From Pedobacter sp. SL55 (GTDB taxonomy: Bacteria > Bacteroidota > Bacteroidia > Sphingobacteriales > Sphingobacteriaceae): 64,000 nucleotides of DNA. Location: the NCBI RefSeq assembly GCF_026625705.1, contig NZ_CP113059.1, positions 3,224,001 to 3,288,000 of the forward strand. The letters are read 5' to 3'. A program made the position numbers and the translations under genes. Every line of letters starts with the position of its first letter. Position 1 is the first letter of the stretch. The notes below the pieces were generated by a model. The model was not told where the DNA came from. It searched no databases and saw only the letters and a program-made list of their open reading frames with translations. This document shows, in pieces, positions 17,566 to 26,349 of the stretch.

Positions 17566-18354
17566 ATGGATTTACAATTAAAAGATAAGGTAATTTTAGT
17601 GAGTGGTGGCGCTAAAGGAATTGGTGAAGCGATAGTGAGATCGTTGGCTGCGGAAGATGCCATTCCTGTAATTATTGGTCGAAGCAAAGAAGATAATCAG
17701 AAACTGGAGCAAGAAATTATAAATGCTGGTAGGAGATGCGCAAGCGTAATTGCCGAGCTTTCCAATCCTCTAGAATGTGAGAAAGCCATTACAGCAACCG
17801 TAAACTTATACGGTAGAATTGATGGTTTGGTAAACAATGCCGGTTTAAACGATGGGGTAGGTTTAGAAAATGGAAACTACGAAGCTTTTATGAAATCGAT
17901 CCATAGTAACCTGGTACACTACTATTTATTGGCGCATTATGCTTTGCCTTATCTTAAAATAAATAAAGGGAGTATAGTTAACATAAGCTCAAAAACAGGC
18001 ATAACCGGCCAAGGAGAAACTTCTGGTTACGCTGCATCTAACGGAGGTAGAAACGCACTTACCCGCGAATGGGCAGTAGAATTATTGCCATACCAAATTA
18101 GGGTAAACGCGGTGGTAGTTTCAGAATGTTGGACGCCGCAATACGAACGCTGGATAAAAACTTTACCAAATGCAGAAGAAACGTTAGCAGAAATTACTAA
18201 CAGAATTCCTTTAGCAAACAGAATGACCAAAGCCAGCGAAATAGCAGACACAGTAGCTTTTTTATTATCCGAAAAATCAAGTCATACCACAGGGCAGCTA
18301 TTATATGTAGATGGTGGCTATGTTCATTTAGATAGATCTTTACTACGTCAATAA
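17566..18354 (+). CDS. SDR-family L-fucose 1-dehydrogenase (candidate)
   Basis: A 262-residue short-chain dehydrogenase: SGGAKGIGEAI at residues 13-23, VNNAGLND near 89, catalytic Ser in NISSKTGITG, and Tyr/Lys in YAASNGGRNAL. In the last motif the usual YxxxK reads Y-A-A-S-N, so Asn stands where Lys is expected; this may be a real substitution and deserves checking. The long segment SECWTPQYERWIKTLP follows, and YVDGGYVHLDRSLL ends the protein. Context assigns the first oxidation, L-fucose to L-fuconolactone, because the mutarotase and lactonase are immediately upstream. Specificity is inferred, not seen. Confidence 0.75.
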   Translation: MDLQLKDKVILVSGGAKGIGEAIVRSLAAEDAIPVIIGRSKEDNQKLEQEIINAGRRCASVIAELSNPLECEKAITATVNLYGRIDGLVNNAGLNDGVGLENGNYEAFMKSIHSNLVHYYLLAHYALPYLKINKGSIVNISSKTGITGQGETSGYAASNGGRNALTREWAVELLPYQIRVNAVVVSECWTPQYERWIKTLPNAEETLAEITNRIPLANRMTKASEIADTVAFLLSEKSSHTTGQLLYVDGGYVHLDRSLLRQ

Positions 18355-18364
18355 CATTACAAGC

Positions 18365-19510
18365 ATGAACTTAAATTATAATACAGCATACCCCGGAATA
18401 GACGACCTGCGCAATAAAGCTAAAAGTAGAATACCGCGTTTTGCTTTCGAATACTTAGATGGCGGATGTAATGAAGATGTAAATTTGCATCGTAACACTG
18501 CCGAATTGAGAGAAGTGCAGTTAAAGCCTTTTTATTTAAGTGATTATCAGGGAATAGACATGGCCACTTCTTTGTTTGGCAAGACTTATTCGGCTCCTTT
18601 TGGCGTTGCGCCTGTTGGTTTACAGGGATTGATTTGGCCAAATTCTCCAAATATTTTAGCTAAAGCCGCCAAAGAGCATAATGTACCATTTATTTTGAGC
18701 ACAGTAACTACAAGTGGCATAGAAGATATTGCGAAAATTACCGATGGAGATTTCTGGTATCAACTTTATCATCCGGCAGAAGAAGCTTTGCGTGATGATA
18801 TCATTCGTAGATTGCAAGAAGTGGAGTGTGATGTGTTAGTGATTTTGGCCGATGTACCGAGTTTTGGTTTTAGGCCACGAGATATCAGAAACGGACTGGC
18901 GATGCCACCAAGTATGAGCTTGAGAAATATCCTCCAGATTATGGGTAGGCCCAACTGGGCGATGCAGACTTTAATTCATGGTACTCCAAATTTTGCAACC
19001 TTAAAACCTTATCTGCCAAAAGGATTGGACATGAAACAATTGGGTGCTTTTATGAATAAAACCTTCTCTGGAAGATTAAATAAAGAGAGGATTTCTGTAA
19101 TTAGGGATCAGTGGAAAGGTAAACTGGTAATTAAAGGAGTGGCCAGTGCCGAAGATGCCCAACTGGCAGTAGAATTGGGTTTGGATGGAATGATTGTCTC
19201 CAACCATGGAGGCAGGCAATTGGATTCGGGAGAATCTGCAGTTAAATCACTTTCAGATCTATTAGCATTTAAAGAAAAACTGACGGTAATGATGGACAGT
19301 GGAATTAGATCGGGTTCGGATATTGCCAGAGCACTTGCCGCAGGGGCAGATTTTACATTTTTGGGAAGAACTTTTATGTACAGTGCTGCAGCATTAGGGA
19401 ACGAAGGTGGGCAACACGCCATGGCAATGTTAAAACGCCAGTTGATGCAGGTAATGGAGCAGGTTTGCTGCTCAAAAGTAGATGACTTTCCCAAACATCT
19501 TATTCGTTAA
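18365..19510 (+). CDS. lldD: FMN-dependent alpha-hydroxyacid dehydrogenase, likely L-lactate dehydrogenase
   Basis: A 381-residue TIM-barrel flavoenzyme of the L-lactate dehydrogenase/glycolate oxidase family. PRFAFEYLDGGCNEDVNLHRN is near residue 25 (in two parts: PRFAFEYLDGG and CNEDVNLHRN). APVGLQGLIWPNSP carries FMN contacts near 80. SNHGGRQLDSG near 280 has the catalytic His-Gly-Gly-Arg block, and DSGIRSGSDIARALAAGA near 312 is the FMN phosphate region. As the last gene of the fucose operon it would oxidise the L-lactate released by the diketo-acid hydrolase to pyruvate. Tyr129-type substrate residues are plausible (FWYQLYHP). It ends 10 bases from the convergent GH29 gene. Confidence 0.86.
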   Translation: MNLNYNTAYPGIDDLRNKAKSRIPRFAFEYLDGGCNEDVNLHRNTAELREVQLKPFYLSDYQGIDMATSLFGKTYSAPFGVAPVGLQGLIWPNSPNILAKAAKEHNVPFILSTVTTSGIEDIAKITDGDFWYQLYHPAEEALRDDIIRRLQEVECDVLVILADVPSFGFRPRDIRNGLAMPPSMSLRNILQIMGRPNWAMQTLIHGTPNFATLKPYLPKGLDMKQLGAFMNKTFSGRLNKERISVIRDQWKGKLVIKGVASAEDAQLAVELGLDGMIVSNHGGRQLDSGESAVKSLSDLLAFKEKLTVMMDSGIRSGSDIARALAAGADFTFLGRTFMYSAAALGNEGGQHAMAMLKRQLMQVMEQVCCSKVDDFPKHLIR

Positions 19511-19520
19511 GTTAAGTTGT

Positions 19521-21019
19521 TTATTTAATAGATTTAGGCATATTGATGATACTTAACTCATAAATAGAAGGTGGTGCAGTTGCTTCGTGAACGTTAAATC
19601 TTAATTTTTCGGTTTTATAGCTCGAAGGAAATTTGATTACTTTACAATCTCCAATAGGCTCATCACTTAAATAAATAGTTTGCCATCCATTCGTTTGCCA
19701 AATATCAATGCTGTATTTCTTAATTCGCGGAACCCTAATTTGGGAAAAGCCATCAGAAAGGTTCTTGGTCTCCTGATATTCAAATATGGTGATCTTATTA
19801 AATGCCTCTTTGGGATTCAATGTAATCTCTAAATTGGCAGTTAAGTCTTTAGCGGCCCAGCGGCTATCCAATTTACCATCGTTAATCGAGCTTGCAGCGT
19901 AATTATTGTTGTTGTCTGGCCATACGCTGCTGGCGGTTGTAGGTTTATTTAAGGAAATAAAATTCCCATTTTTAGGTAGCGGACTATTTAGGGATAGTTT
20001 AAGCCTTTTCCCTAATGCAATGGCGGTATTGGCAACGTATTCCCTAATTCTTCCGGTGTAATCTGGAGAAACATTCATAACCATGCAATTGTCGTTTTCG
20101 GTAGACCAGTAAAACAGTTCCTCTAATTCATCAAGATCTCGCGTTGGCAAGGGTTGGCTTTTTTCAAACCAGTTCCAGTTTTTACTGATACAGATGGTAT
20201 TTTCAAAAGGGAGGTAGTATGATTTTCCTCTATGTAAATATTGTTTTTTATCAAACTTTGAAATCATCTTAGGATCCCATAATCGAAAATCAGAGGGGAA
20301 ATACTGGAAGAAATATTTATCATCTACAGTCATATTAGAAGGTAAAGTGTAATCGCGTTTGCCTTCCTCGTTTACAATGGTATGGTTAACACTTACTGTA
20401 CAGTTGGGATTAATTTTTTTACCAAAGAGTATATTTGTTCAATGCCCCAGTCCGATGGTTTTTTGTCCCAACCACCATCAAGCCAAAGCTCAGCAATAGA
20501 TCCATAATTTGTATACAATTCTGTGAGTTGATTAAGCATATAGTTAATGTATACTTGAGGGTTTGGGTCTTTATAAGACGGTTCTTTTCTGTCCCATAGT
20601 GAGTAGTAAATAGCGAATTGTAAACCATATTTCTTACAGGCATCAGATACAGCTTTCACTACATCAGTCTTTACTGGAGAGGACGCAACATCGTATGTAG
20701 TGAATTTACTATCCCATAAGCAAAAGCCATCGTGATGTTTGGTAACAAGTAATACATAGCGAAAACCAGCATCTTTTGCTGTACGTACCCATTGGTCGGG
20801 ATCAAGATTGGTAGGGTTGTAGCTTTGCACTGGCAATGTTCCATCAGACCATTCAATATCATTAAATGTATTTATACCAAAATGAATGAACATACCATAA
20901 CCTCGTTTTATCATGGCTTGCTGGGCAAGATTAGGTTTTTTTGCTGGTGCTATTGGTTGTGCAACACAATAGTTAAAAGCTAAAGCCAACAATATAATTA
21001 CAATGTTGTGTTTGTTCAT
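19521..21019 (-). pseudogene. Alpha-L-fucosidase, GH29, frameshifted as read
   Basis: Two adjacent reading frames (21019-20393 and 20333-19521) together give one GH29 enzyme of about 499 residues. The N-terminus MNKHNIVIILLALAFNYCVAQ is a signal peptide, so the enzyme is exported. GMFIHFGINTF, VTKHHDGFCLWDSK and the nucleophile strand IAELWLDGGWD are classic GH29. The C-terminal part (LNKPTTASSVWPD...INDGKLDSRWAA) is a discoidin-like beta-sandwich. The break is in a run of seven T on the plus strand (20414-20420). One more base restores KKINPNCTVSVNHTIVNEEG and joins the frames. It is the last gene of the minus-strand fucose arm. Either sequencing error or a very recent mutation explains it. 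Confidence 0.85.
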
Positions 21020-21136
21020 GATTGTATTGATTGTGATGTGCTATGAGTTCGGTTGAATAAATTTGCTAATTTTTACAGAGCAACGGCCAATGTCATTTTC
21101 ACTAGTATTTTTTTTACGAATTAAACTTATTGTTTT

Positions 21137-22789
21137 TTACCGAAATGTATAAAACAAAAAAGCCATTAGCACAAGTAACAAGATGGAAAGTGTTTTATAA
21201 TTGGCGAAACCTTTTGCACCTTTAATTCTTAGCGGATCAAATGGAGATTCCCAATAAAGCTTTTTACTTTCTGCTGTATGGTTCACTGGAAATACATAAG
21301 AAAGACACACCTGAATGACTAAACAAACACAGAAAAGGTAAAAGGCCATCATCATAAAAGGAATTTGACCGATGAAAGATTCTGGGAAGAGCTTATTGAT
21401 GGCGAAAACAAATACACCAATTGCCGAGCCTATCCATAAGGTATATTTAGCAGAAACTGCTGATGCTTTTTTCCAAAAAATGCCCAATAAAAAAACGCAG
21501 GTTATGGGAGGGGCAATATGTGCAATAATATCGTTAAGGCCATTGAAAATACTTTCATAATTGTTAAGCAAAGGCAATAATGCCAGTGAAACTATCAAAG
21601 AAATTCCCGCAGATATTTTGCCAACTTTAACCAATTTTTTGTCGTTTGTTTCTGGTTTATATCGTTGATAGATGTCATAACTTACCATGGTAGAGATAGA
21701 ATTAAGGGCGCCAGAAATTTGGCTCATTAATCCTGATAATAGAGCAGCAACTACTATGCCCATCAATCCGTTTGGCAAAAGTTGGGTAATCATTAAGGTA
21801 TAAATTCCTTTGGTATCAGTAGTTTCTTTTCCTGCAGCTATACTTGTGAGAGAGCTAATGTCCAATTGTCCGGTTTGAGAAAGGGTGTAGGCAAACAAAC
21901 CAGGAATAACAAATATGAATACTGGAAGAATTTTTATAAACCCGCAAAAAAGTGGACCAAGTCTTGCGTGATTTTCGTCTTTTGCTCCCAATACACGTTG
22001 AACAATAGTCTGATCTGCGCACCAATACCAAATTCCTATAATCGGATAACCTAAAAATACAGCATACCATGGCATTCCACTACTATCTCCATGAGGTCGC
22101 ATCATAGATAATTTGTCCATTTGGTTGTTGTTCTGGAGTACCTGTACCATAGGCTCCCATCCGCCCATTTTTAGGTAAGCGGCAACACTCATGATCACAG
22201 CGCCTGCTAAAAGAACAATAGTTTGTATAGATTCTGTAACAACTACCGCCCTTAATCCACCAATAACGGTATAAATTGCCGTTAGTATAGAAATTACGAT
22301 AATACTGGTGTACATATCAACACCAAATAAGGTTTTTAGCACAATTCCACCTGCTAAAAGAGAAAAAGATATATGGATGATAACGGCTGATACCACCGAA
22401 ACAATAGCCAGCCAATCTCTGCTTGAACGATCATAACGTTTTTCCAAAAAATCAGGAAGCGTACTCACTCCAGATTTTATGTAAAAGGGAGCGAAGAATA
22501 CAGCGAGCAGCACTAGCGTGAAAATTGCCATCCATTCAAAGTTCCCATTGAGTAGGCCCGTATCGAAACCGCTTTGGGCAAGGCTTACCAAATGAACACA
22601 AGAAATATTAGTCGCAAAAAGAGCTAACCCAATTACAGGCCAGCGTAAGGTTTTTCCAGCTAGAAAGTATTCGCCTGCAACATTTGCATCGGCTTTTTTT
22701 TTATTGTGCTTAATTCCTGCCCATAAACCTATGGTTACAATGCCCAGAATGTAAACTATGCTTATGGTTAAATCTACTGAACCTATCAT
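21137..22789 (-). CDS. Sodium/solute symporter (SSS/SLC5 family), candidate L-fucose transporter
   Basis: A 550-residue inner-membrane symporter with about fourteen hydrophobic helices in the LeuT-like SSS fold. Family motifs include EYFLAGKTLRWPVIG (residues 40-54), LFATNISCVHLVSLAQSG and the FEWMAIFTLV helix, whose Glu matches the sugar-binding Glu of sodium/galactose symporters. GIWYWCADQTIVQRVLG lies near 255 and GLMSQISGALNSISTM (sodium site) near 355. It lies between fuconate dehydratase and GH29 in the minus-strand arm, so it probably imports L-fucose or a fucosyl oligosaccharide across the inner membrane. That would make it a second uptake route beside fucP. Confidence 0.85.
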   Translation of the reverse strand: MIGSVDLTISIVYILGIVTIGLWAGIKHNKKKADANVAGEYFLAGKTLRWPVIGLALFATNISCVHLVSLAQSGFDTGLLNGNFEWMAIFTLVLLAVFFAPFYIKSGVSTLPDFLEKRYDRSSRDWLAIVSVVSAVIIHISFSLLAGGIVLKTLFGVDMYTSIIVISILTAIYTVIGGLRAVVVTESIQTIVLLAGAVIMSVAAYLKMGGWEPMVQVLQNNNQMDKLSMMRPHGDSSGMPWYAVFLGYPIIGIWYWCADQTIVQRVLGAKDENHARLGPLFCGFIKILPVFIFVIPGLFAYTLSQTGQLDISSLTSIAAGKETTDTKGIYTLMITQLLPNGLMGIVVAALLSGLMSQISGALNSISTMVSYDIYQRYKPETNDKKLVKVGKISAGISLIVSLALLPLLNNYESIFNGLNDIIAHIAPPITCVFLLGIFWKKASAVSAKYTLWIGSAIGVFVFAINKLFPESFIGQIPFMMMAFYLFCVCLVIQVCLSYVFPVNHTAESKKLYWESPFDPLRIKGAKGFANYKTLSILLLVLMAFLFYTFR

Positions 22790-22817
22790 TATTTAATGCT
22801 AAAATTGTGAGGAAATA

Positions 22818-24040
22818 CTATTGTTTAAAATCGCAACTGCTTCCTGGTTCTTGTGGAGTGATATAAGTTCCATTAACTATTTGGGCAGGGTGTAAGAAGT
22901 GTTTTTGTAAATGTGGTATGTGTTCTAAAAACAGTGCTTCATGACCTACAGATATGTGGTTAAATAACACTAAATGTTGATGTAATTGTCCCATATCTCC
23001 AACATGTGGCACAACCGGAATGCCGTATTTTTTAGCCATTAAACTTACTGTAATAAATTCGCTAACGCCGCCAACACGTACAGCATCTACTTGTATAAAT
23101 GCGGCAGCCCCAGCCTGTAGGTAGTTTTTAAAAATCACTTTGTTAGGAACATGTTCACCTAGCGCTAATTTTATTGGCGCAATTCTTTTGCTAATTTTTG
23201 ATGTGCTAATATATCATCGGGATGTGTTGGTTCTTCAATCCAATAAGGGTTCATTTTTTTGAACTCATCACAAATAGCAATTGCCTGCGGAAGGTTCCAT
23301 TGCTGGTTAGCATCAAGCATTACTTTGATATGGTTACCCGCTACTTCACGCACAATGTTTGCTCTTCGTATATCTCGTTCCGGATCAGTAGACCCCACTT
23401 TTAATTTCATAGCAGTAAATCCTTCAGCAACAGCTTTGTGGCAATTTTCTCTCACTTTTTCATCAGAGTAATTGAACCAGCCGATGGACGTGTCATATCC
23501 AGGATAACCTTTCTCAAGAATTAAGCTTCTTTCTGTCTTGCCTATTATCTGGTTGTTTAATAATTCCAAAGCCTGCGCTCTGGTGAGTTCATCTTCTAAA
23601 TAAGAAAGGTCGAGTGTATTTACTATCTCTTCTGCAGAAAGATCAATTAATAATTTCCACAACGGAACACCTCTTTTTTTTGCCCAGAGATCATAACAGG
23701 CGTTGGTTACGGAAGCTAAAGCCAAGTGTACTACACCTTTGTGAGGCCCTAACCAACGGAATTGCTGATCATTAGAGAGTTGCTGAAAAAGCAGGCCAAA
23801 ATTAGCCATCACTTCTTCAATATCTTTCCCCTTTAATTTTTCTGCATAATACTGTGCCGCTTTACAAACTAGGTCATTGCCTTCTCCTAAAGTAAATGCT
23901 ATTCCAATTCCTTTTAAGCCACTACTATCCAAAAGTTCTGTTACAGCGTAAGAATATATTGGATCTCTGTGTATGGCATCGCTACCTGCATTTCCATCCA
24001 ATTTATACCTGTTATCCTTAATTGTTATATTTTTTATCAT
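22818..24040 (-). pseudogene. fucD: Enolase-superfamily L-fuconate dehydratase, frameshifted as read
   Basis: Two frames (24040-23171 and 23138-22818) form one enzyme of about 407 residues that closely follows Xanthomonas FucD and human ENOSF1. Shared segments are SIGWFNYSDEKV, MKLKVGSTDPERDIRRA (the Lys-x-Lys base), VMLDANQQWNLPQAI (metal ligand), YWIEEPTHPDDILAHQ, and after the break GEHVPNK and VVPHVGDMG (His of the catalytic pair). HFLHPAQIVNGTYITPQEPG ends the protein. The break is at about 23176; one extra C in the coding strand turns RQ-stop into RPIKLALGEHVPNK. It duplicates, with an unrelated fold, the step predicted for the UxaA-type gene at 13081. Confidence 0.87.
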
Positions 24041-24051
24041 AATGTCTTTTG

Positions 24052-24825
24052 TTAAATATTAGAAAGTCTTCTGTAGCCCAATTCTGCACCGCCACTTACT
24101 GGCATAATGCAGCCAGTAATAAATCTGGCCTGTTCTGATACTAAAAAGACGCACGCATCTGCAACCACATCACCTTCTGGGCAATAGCCTAATGCGTGTA
24201 TGTTATCTAAGTAACTGTTGATGGAATTGCTGTTTGGTTGTTCTGCACTCCATCTTCTAAGCATTGGTGTCCAAACTCCGGCTGGAGCAATAGTGTTTAC
24301 CCTTATTCCAAATGGTGCGTAATCTAAAGCCATAGACTTTGTTAGTGCATTTACAGCTCCTTTAGTTGCACTGTAGGCAGCATGAATTTCTTGGCCAATT
24401 TCGCCAACAAGGCTTCCAGTATTTAAGATATTTCCTCTTGTCTTTTTTAATGCAGAGAGCCCTGCTTTCGTAGTATGGTAAATCCCCTTGACATTTACGT
24501 TGAATAGTTGGTTCCATTCTTCATCGTTGGTATCGTGAAGAGCTTTTGATGGATTTGAAATCCCAGCATTATTGTGAATAACATCTATTTTTCCAAATTT
24601 ACCTATCGTTTCACCAACTGCAAATTCTACCTCACTAAATACAGCAACATCCGCTTTTATAAATACGACGTCTTCATTTGCTAGAATTCTTTCTGCTTCT
24701 TTTATGCTTTCGGCATTATTGGAAATAATGCTCAGCTTTGCACCAGCGGCCAGATAAGACTTTGCACATTCCAGCCCAATGCCTTCGGTTCCACCAGTTA
24801 AAAAAATATTTTTGTTTTTAAGCAT
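24052..24825 (-). CDS. SDR-family oxidoreductase of the fucose locus
   Basis: A short-chain dehydrogenase of about 257 residues: TGGTEGIGLEC near the N-terminus, HNNAGISNPS near 80, catalytic Ser in NTGSLVG, YSATKGAVNALTKSM with Tyr/Lys, and GCIMPVSGGAELG at the end. I take ATG at 24825 (MLKNKNIFLTGG) rather than the in-frame start at 24855, because SDRs start a few residues before the first strand and the extra ten residues match nothing. It lies 11 bases upstream of the fuconate dehydratase gene and leads the minus-strand arm. It could be a second 2-keto-3-deoxy-L-fuconate dehydrogenase or L-fucose dehydrogenase; sequence alone does not decide. Confidence 0.8.
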   Translation of the reverse strand: MLKNKNIFLTGGTEGIGLECAKSYLAAGAKLSIISNNAESIKEAERILANEDVVFIKADVAVFSEVEFAVGETIGKFGKIDVIHNNAGISNPSKALHDTNDEEWNQLFNVNVKGIYHTTKAGLSALKKTRGNILNTGSLVGEIGQEIHAAYSATKGAVNALTKSMALDYAPFGIRVNTIAPAGVWTPMLRRWSAEQPNSNSINSYLDNIHALGYCPEGDVVADACVFLVSEQARFITGCIMPVSGGAELGYRRLSNI

Positions 24826-24917
24826 ATTGATAATGTTGCTGCATTTTAACAGCACTTATTTATTATATGAAGTTTTTTAGTTGCAGTTATGTGGCAAGAA
24901 ATATTTGGTTGTTATTT

Positions 24918-24925
24918 CAAAAGTA
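24918..24925 (-). promoter_or_regulatory. Candidate -7 element for the minus-strand fucose arm
   Basis: Read on the minus strand this is TACTTTTG, an exact match to the Bacteroidota -7 consensus TAnnTTTG, about 93 bases before the SDR start codon. No clear -33 element is visible. The rest of the 264-bp divergent gap is AT-rich without an obvious operator. Confidence 0.4.
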
Positions 24926-25089
24926 GATTATAAAATTTCTGCTTAGAATGGTATATGTGATTATTTTGATGGATAATTTGATTGTTGGTTAATATCTCGC
25001 GTGCCATATTGTATTTTGATATGATATAATGATAATTGTTTTAAATTTTAGATATTAGTCAACGATAACATCTTAGAAAATTTGTGTTT

Positions 25090-25992
25090 ATGAGTAATTA
25101 TTTGAAAAGAAGAGATGGATTTGAAGGAGAGAAAATAATCAATGTTCCTCAAAAGTTATTAAAGCAAGCTGTAGCTAAACACCCTGCGCTATTTGCCCTT
25201 TTTATTACACATATAGGCTATTTTCCTAAGGCGTTGTCGCATTTTAGAGAAAGAAAGAAAGGTTGTGACGATAATATATTTATCTATTGTACACAAGGTA
25301 AAGGACACTTTATCATCGATGATAAGAAGTTTGAAATAACGGCTAATCAGTTTTTATTAGTTCCCGCAACAGATAAGTATTTAAGATACTGGGCAGATTC
25401 GGATGATCCATGGACAATTTATTGGTTACATTACAGAGGCAGTGATTTGGATGAATTTAACAATTCGCTTAAAATTCGCTTACATAACGGACCAATACAA
25501 ATTCCTTTTAATCAGAAAGCTTTAGATATATGGAGCACGATTTATCAAAGTTTAGAAATGGGCTATAGTATAGAGAATCTCTGCAATGCGACCTTTTGTT
25601 TGTACCATTTTCTGGCAACCTTTGTTTTTATAGATAAACATATTTTAATAGAAGAAAAGGGTAGTAGTGATATTGTTGCGGATGCTATTCTGTATATGAA
25701 ATCGGAAATAAATAAAAAATTAAGTGTAGAAGATATTTCTGGAAAATACAACCTTTCCGGTTCCCATTTCTCCAGTTTATTTAGAAAAAATACAGGAATG
25801 TCTCCAATAGATTATTTCATTCATTTAAAGATGCAGAAGGCTTGTCAATTACTGTATGCCAGTGATGATAAAATTAAAATAGTTGCGCTGCAATTGGGTT
25901 ACGACGATCAATATTATTTTTCAAGGACTTTTAAGAAACAAATGGGGATTTCCCCGGAGCAATACCGCGTCACTACAAAGAAAATGACATAA
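25090..25992 (+). CDS. AraC-family transcriptional regulator
   Basis: A 300-residue regulator. Residues 30-150 form an AraC-type cupin sensor (FRERKKGCDDNIFIYCTQG, then GHFIIDDKKFEITANQFLLVP). The C-terminal domain has ISGKYNLSGSHFSSLFRKNTG as first helix-turn-helix and IKIVALQLGYDDQYYFSRTF as the second, with GISPEQYR at the end. I take the ATG at 25090 (MSNYLKRRDG); the GTG two codons upstream is less likely. It is divergent from the SDR-fucD-symporter-GH29 arm and is its likely regulator. It is clearly different in sequence from the AraC protein at 10778, so the two fucose arms appear separately controlled. Confidence 0.84.
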   Translation: MSNYLKRRDGFEGEKIINVPQKLLKQAVAKHPALFALFITHIGYFPKALSHFRERKKGCDDNIFIYCTQGKGHFIIDDKKFEITANQFLLVPATDKYLRYWADSDDPWTIYWLHYRGSDLDEFNNSLKIRLHNGPIQIPFNQKALDIWSTIYQSLEMGYSIENLCNATFCLYHFLATFVFIDKHILIEEKGSSDIVADAILYMKSEINKKLSVEDISGKYNLSGSHFSSLFRKNTGMSPIDYFIHLKMQKACQLLYASDDKIKIVALQLGYDDQYYFSRTFKKQMGISPEQYRVTTKKMT

Positions 25993-26200
25993 TTGCTGGT
26001 ATCTGAAATCCTCAATCCATTTCATCCTTAACGTAAAATTTGTAGCTCTCCATTTTGTTGGAGGTATTTACTGTTGGCTACAAAAGAAAAGTCGATAATT
26101 CTTCTTTTGATCTAAAGATTTGATATCTGTTTAAATCCCAGAATTTTATTTGTAAAAATTTTTATATCATTTTTTGCATACTTCAAATTTTTTACTCAAC

Positions 26201-26230
26201 TTAGATTGTAGTATAGTATAGTATAGAATT
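26201..26230 (+). promoter_or_regulatory. TTGTAG-TATAG repeat element, copy 1
   Basis: TTAGATTGTAG is followed by three tandem TATAG units, about 120 bases upstream of the CBM protein gene. The same TTGTAG plus TATAG arrangement recurs before susC (28070) and before the GH36 gene (47351), but I did not see it before other genes in the window. It is the only notable item in the 357-bp gap between the AraC gene and 26350. TTAGATTG is a weak match to the -7 consensus. Confidence 0.55.
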
Positions 26231-26349
26231 ATTGTTTTTTAATTCGTTTGCTGATTTTTTTAAAAAATATGGCAAAATGCAGCTTATGCTTTAAGAAGAA
26301 AACAAGATTCTGCTAATAACTATCAAACCAATTATAAACTTAAAACTGT

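Noticed and set aside
10778..25992. The cluster as a D-altronate/uronate pathway because of the UxaA-family gene
   Set aside because: No uronate isomerase, tagaturonate reductase or KDG kinase/aldolase is present; mutarotase, lactonase, FAH-family hydrolase, fucP, GH29 and FucD all point to L-fucose.
26205..26230. TATAG tandem repeat considered as a microsatellite or short CRISPR-like array
   Set aside because: There are only three 5-bp units. The flanking TTGTAG context is shared with two other PUL promoters, which fits a regulatory site better. No CRISPR array or cas gene is present anywhere in the window.
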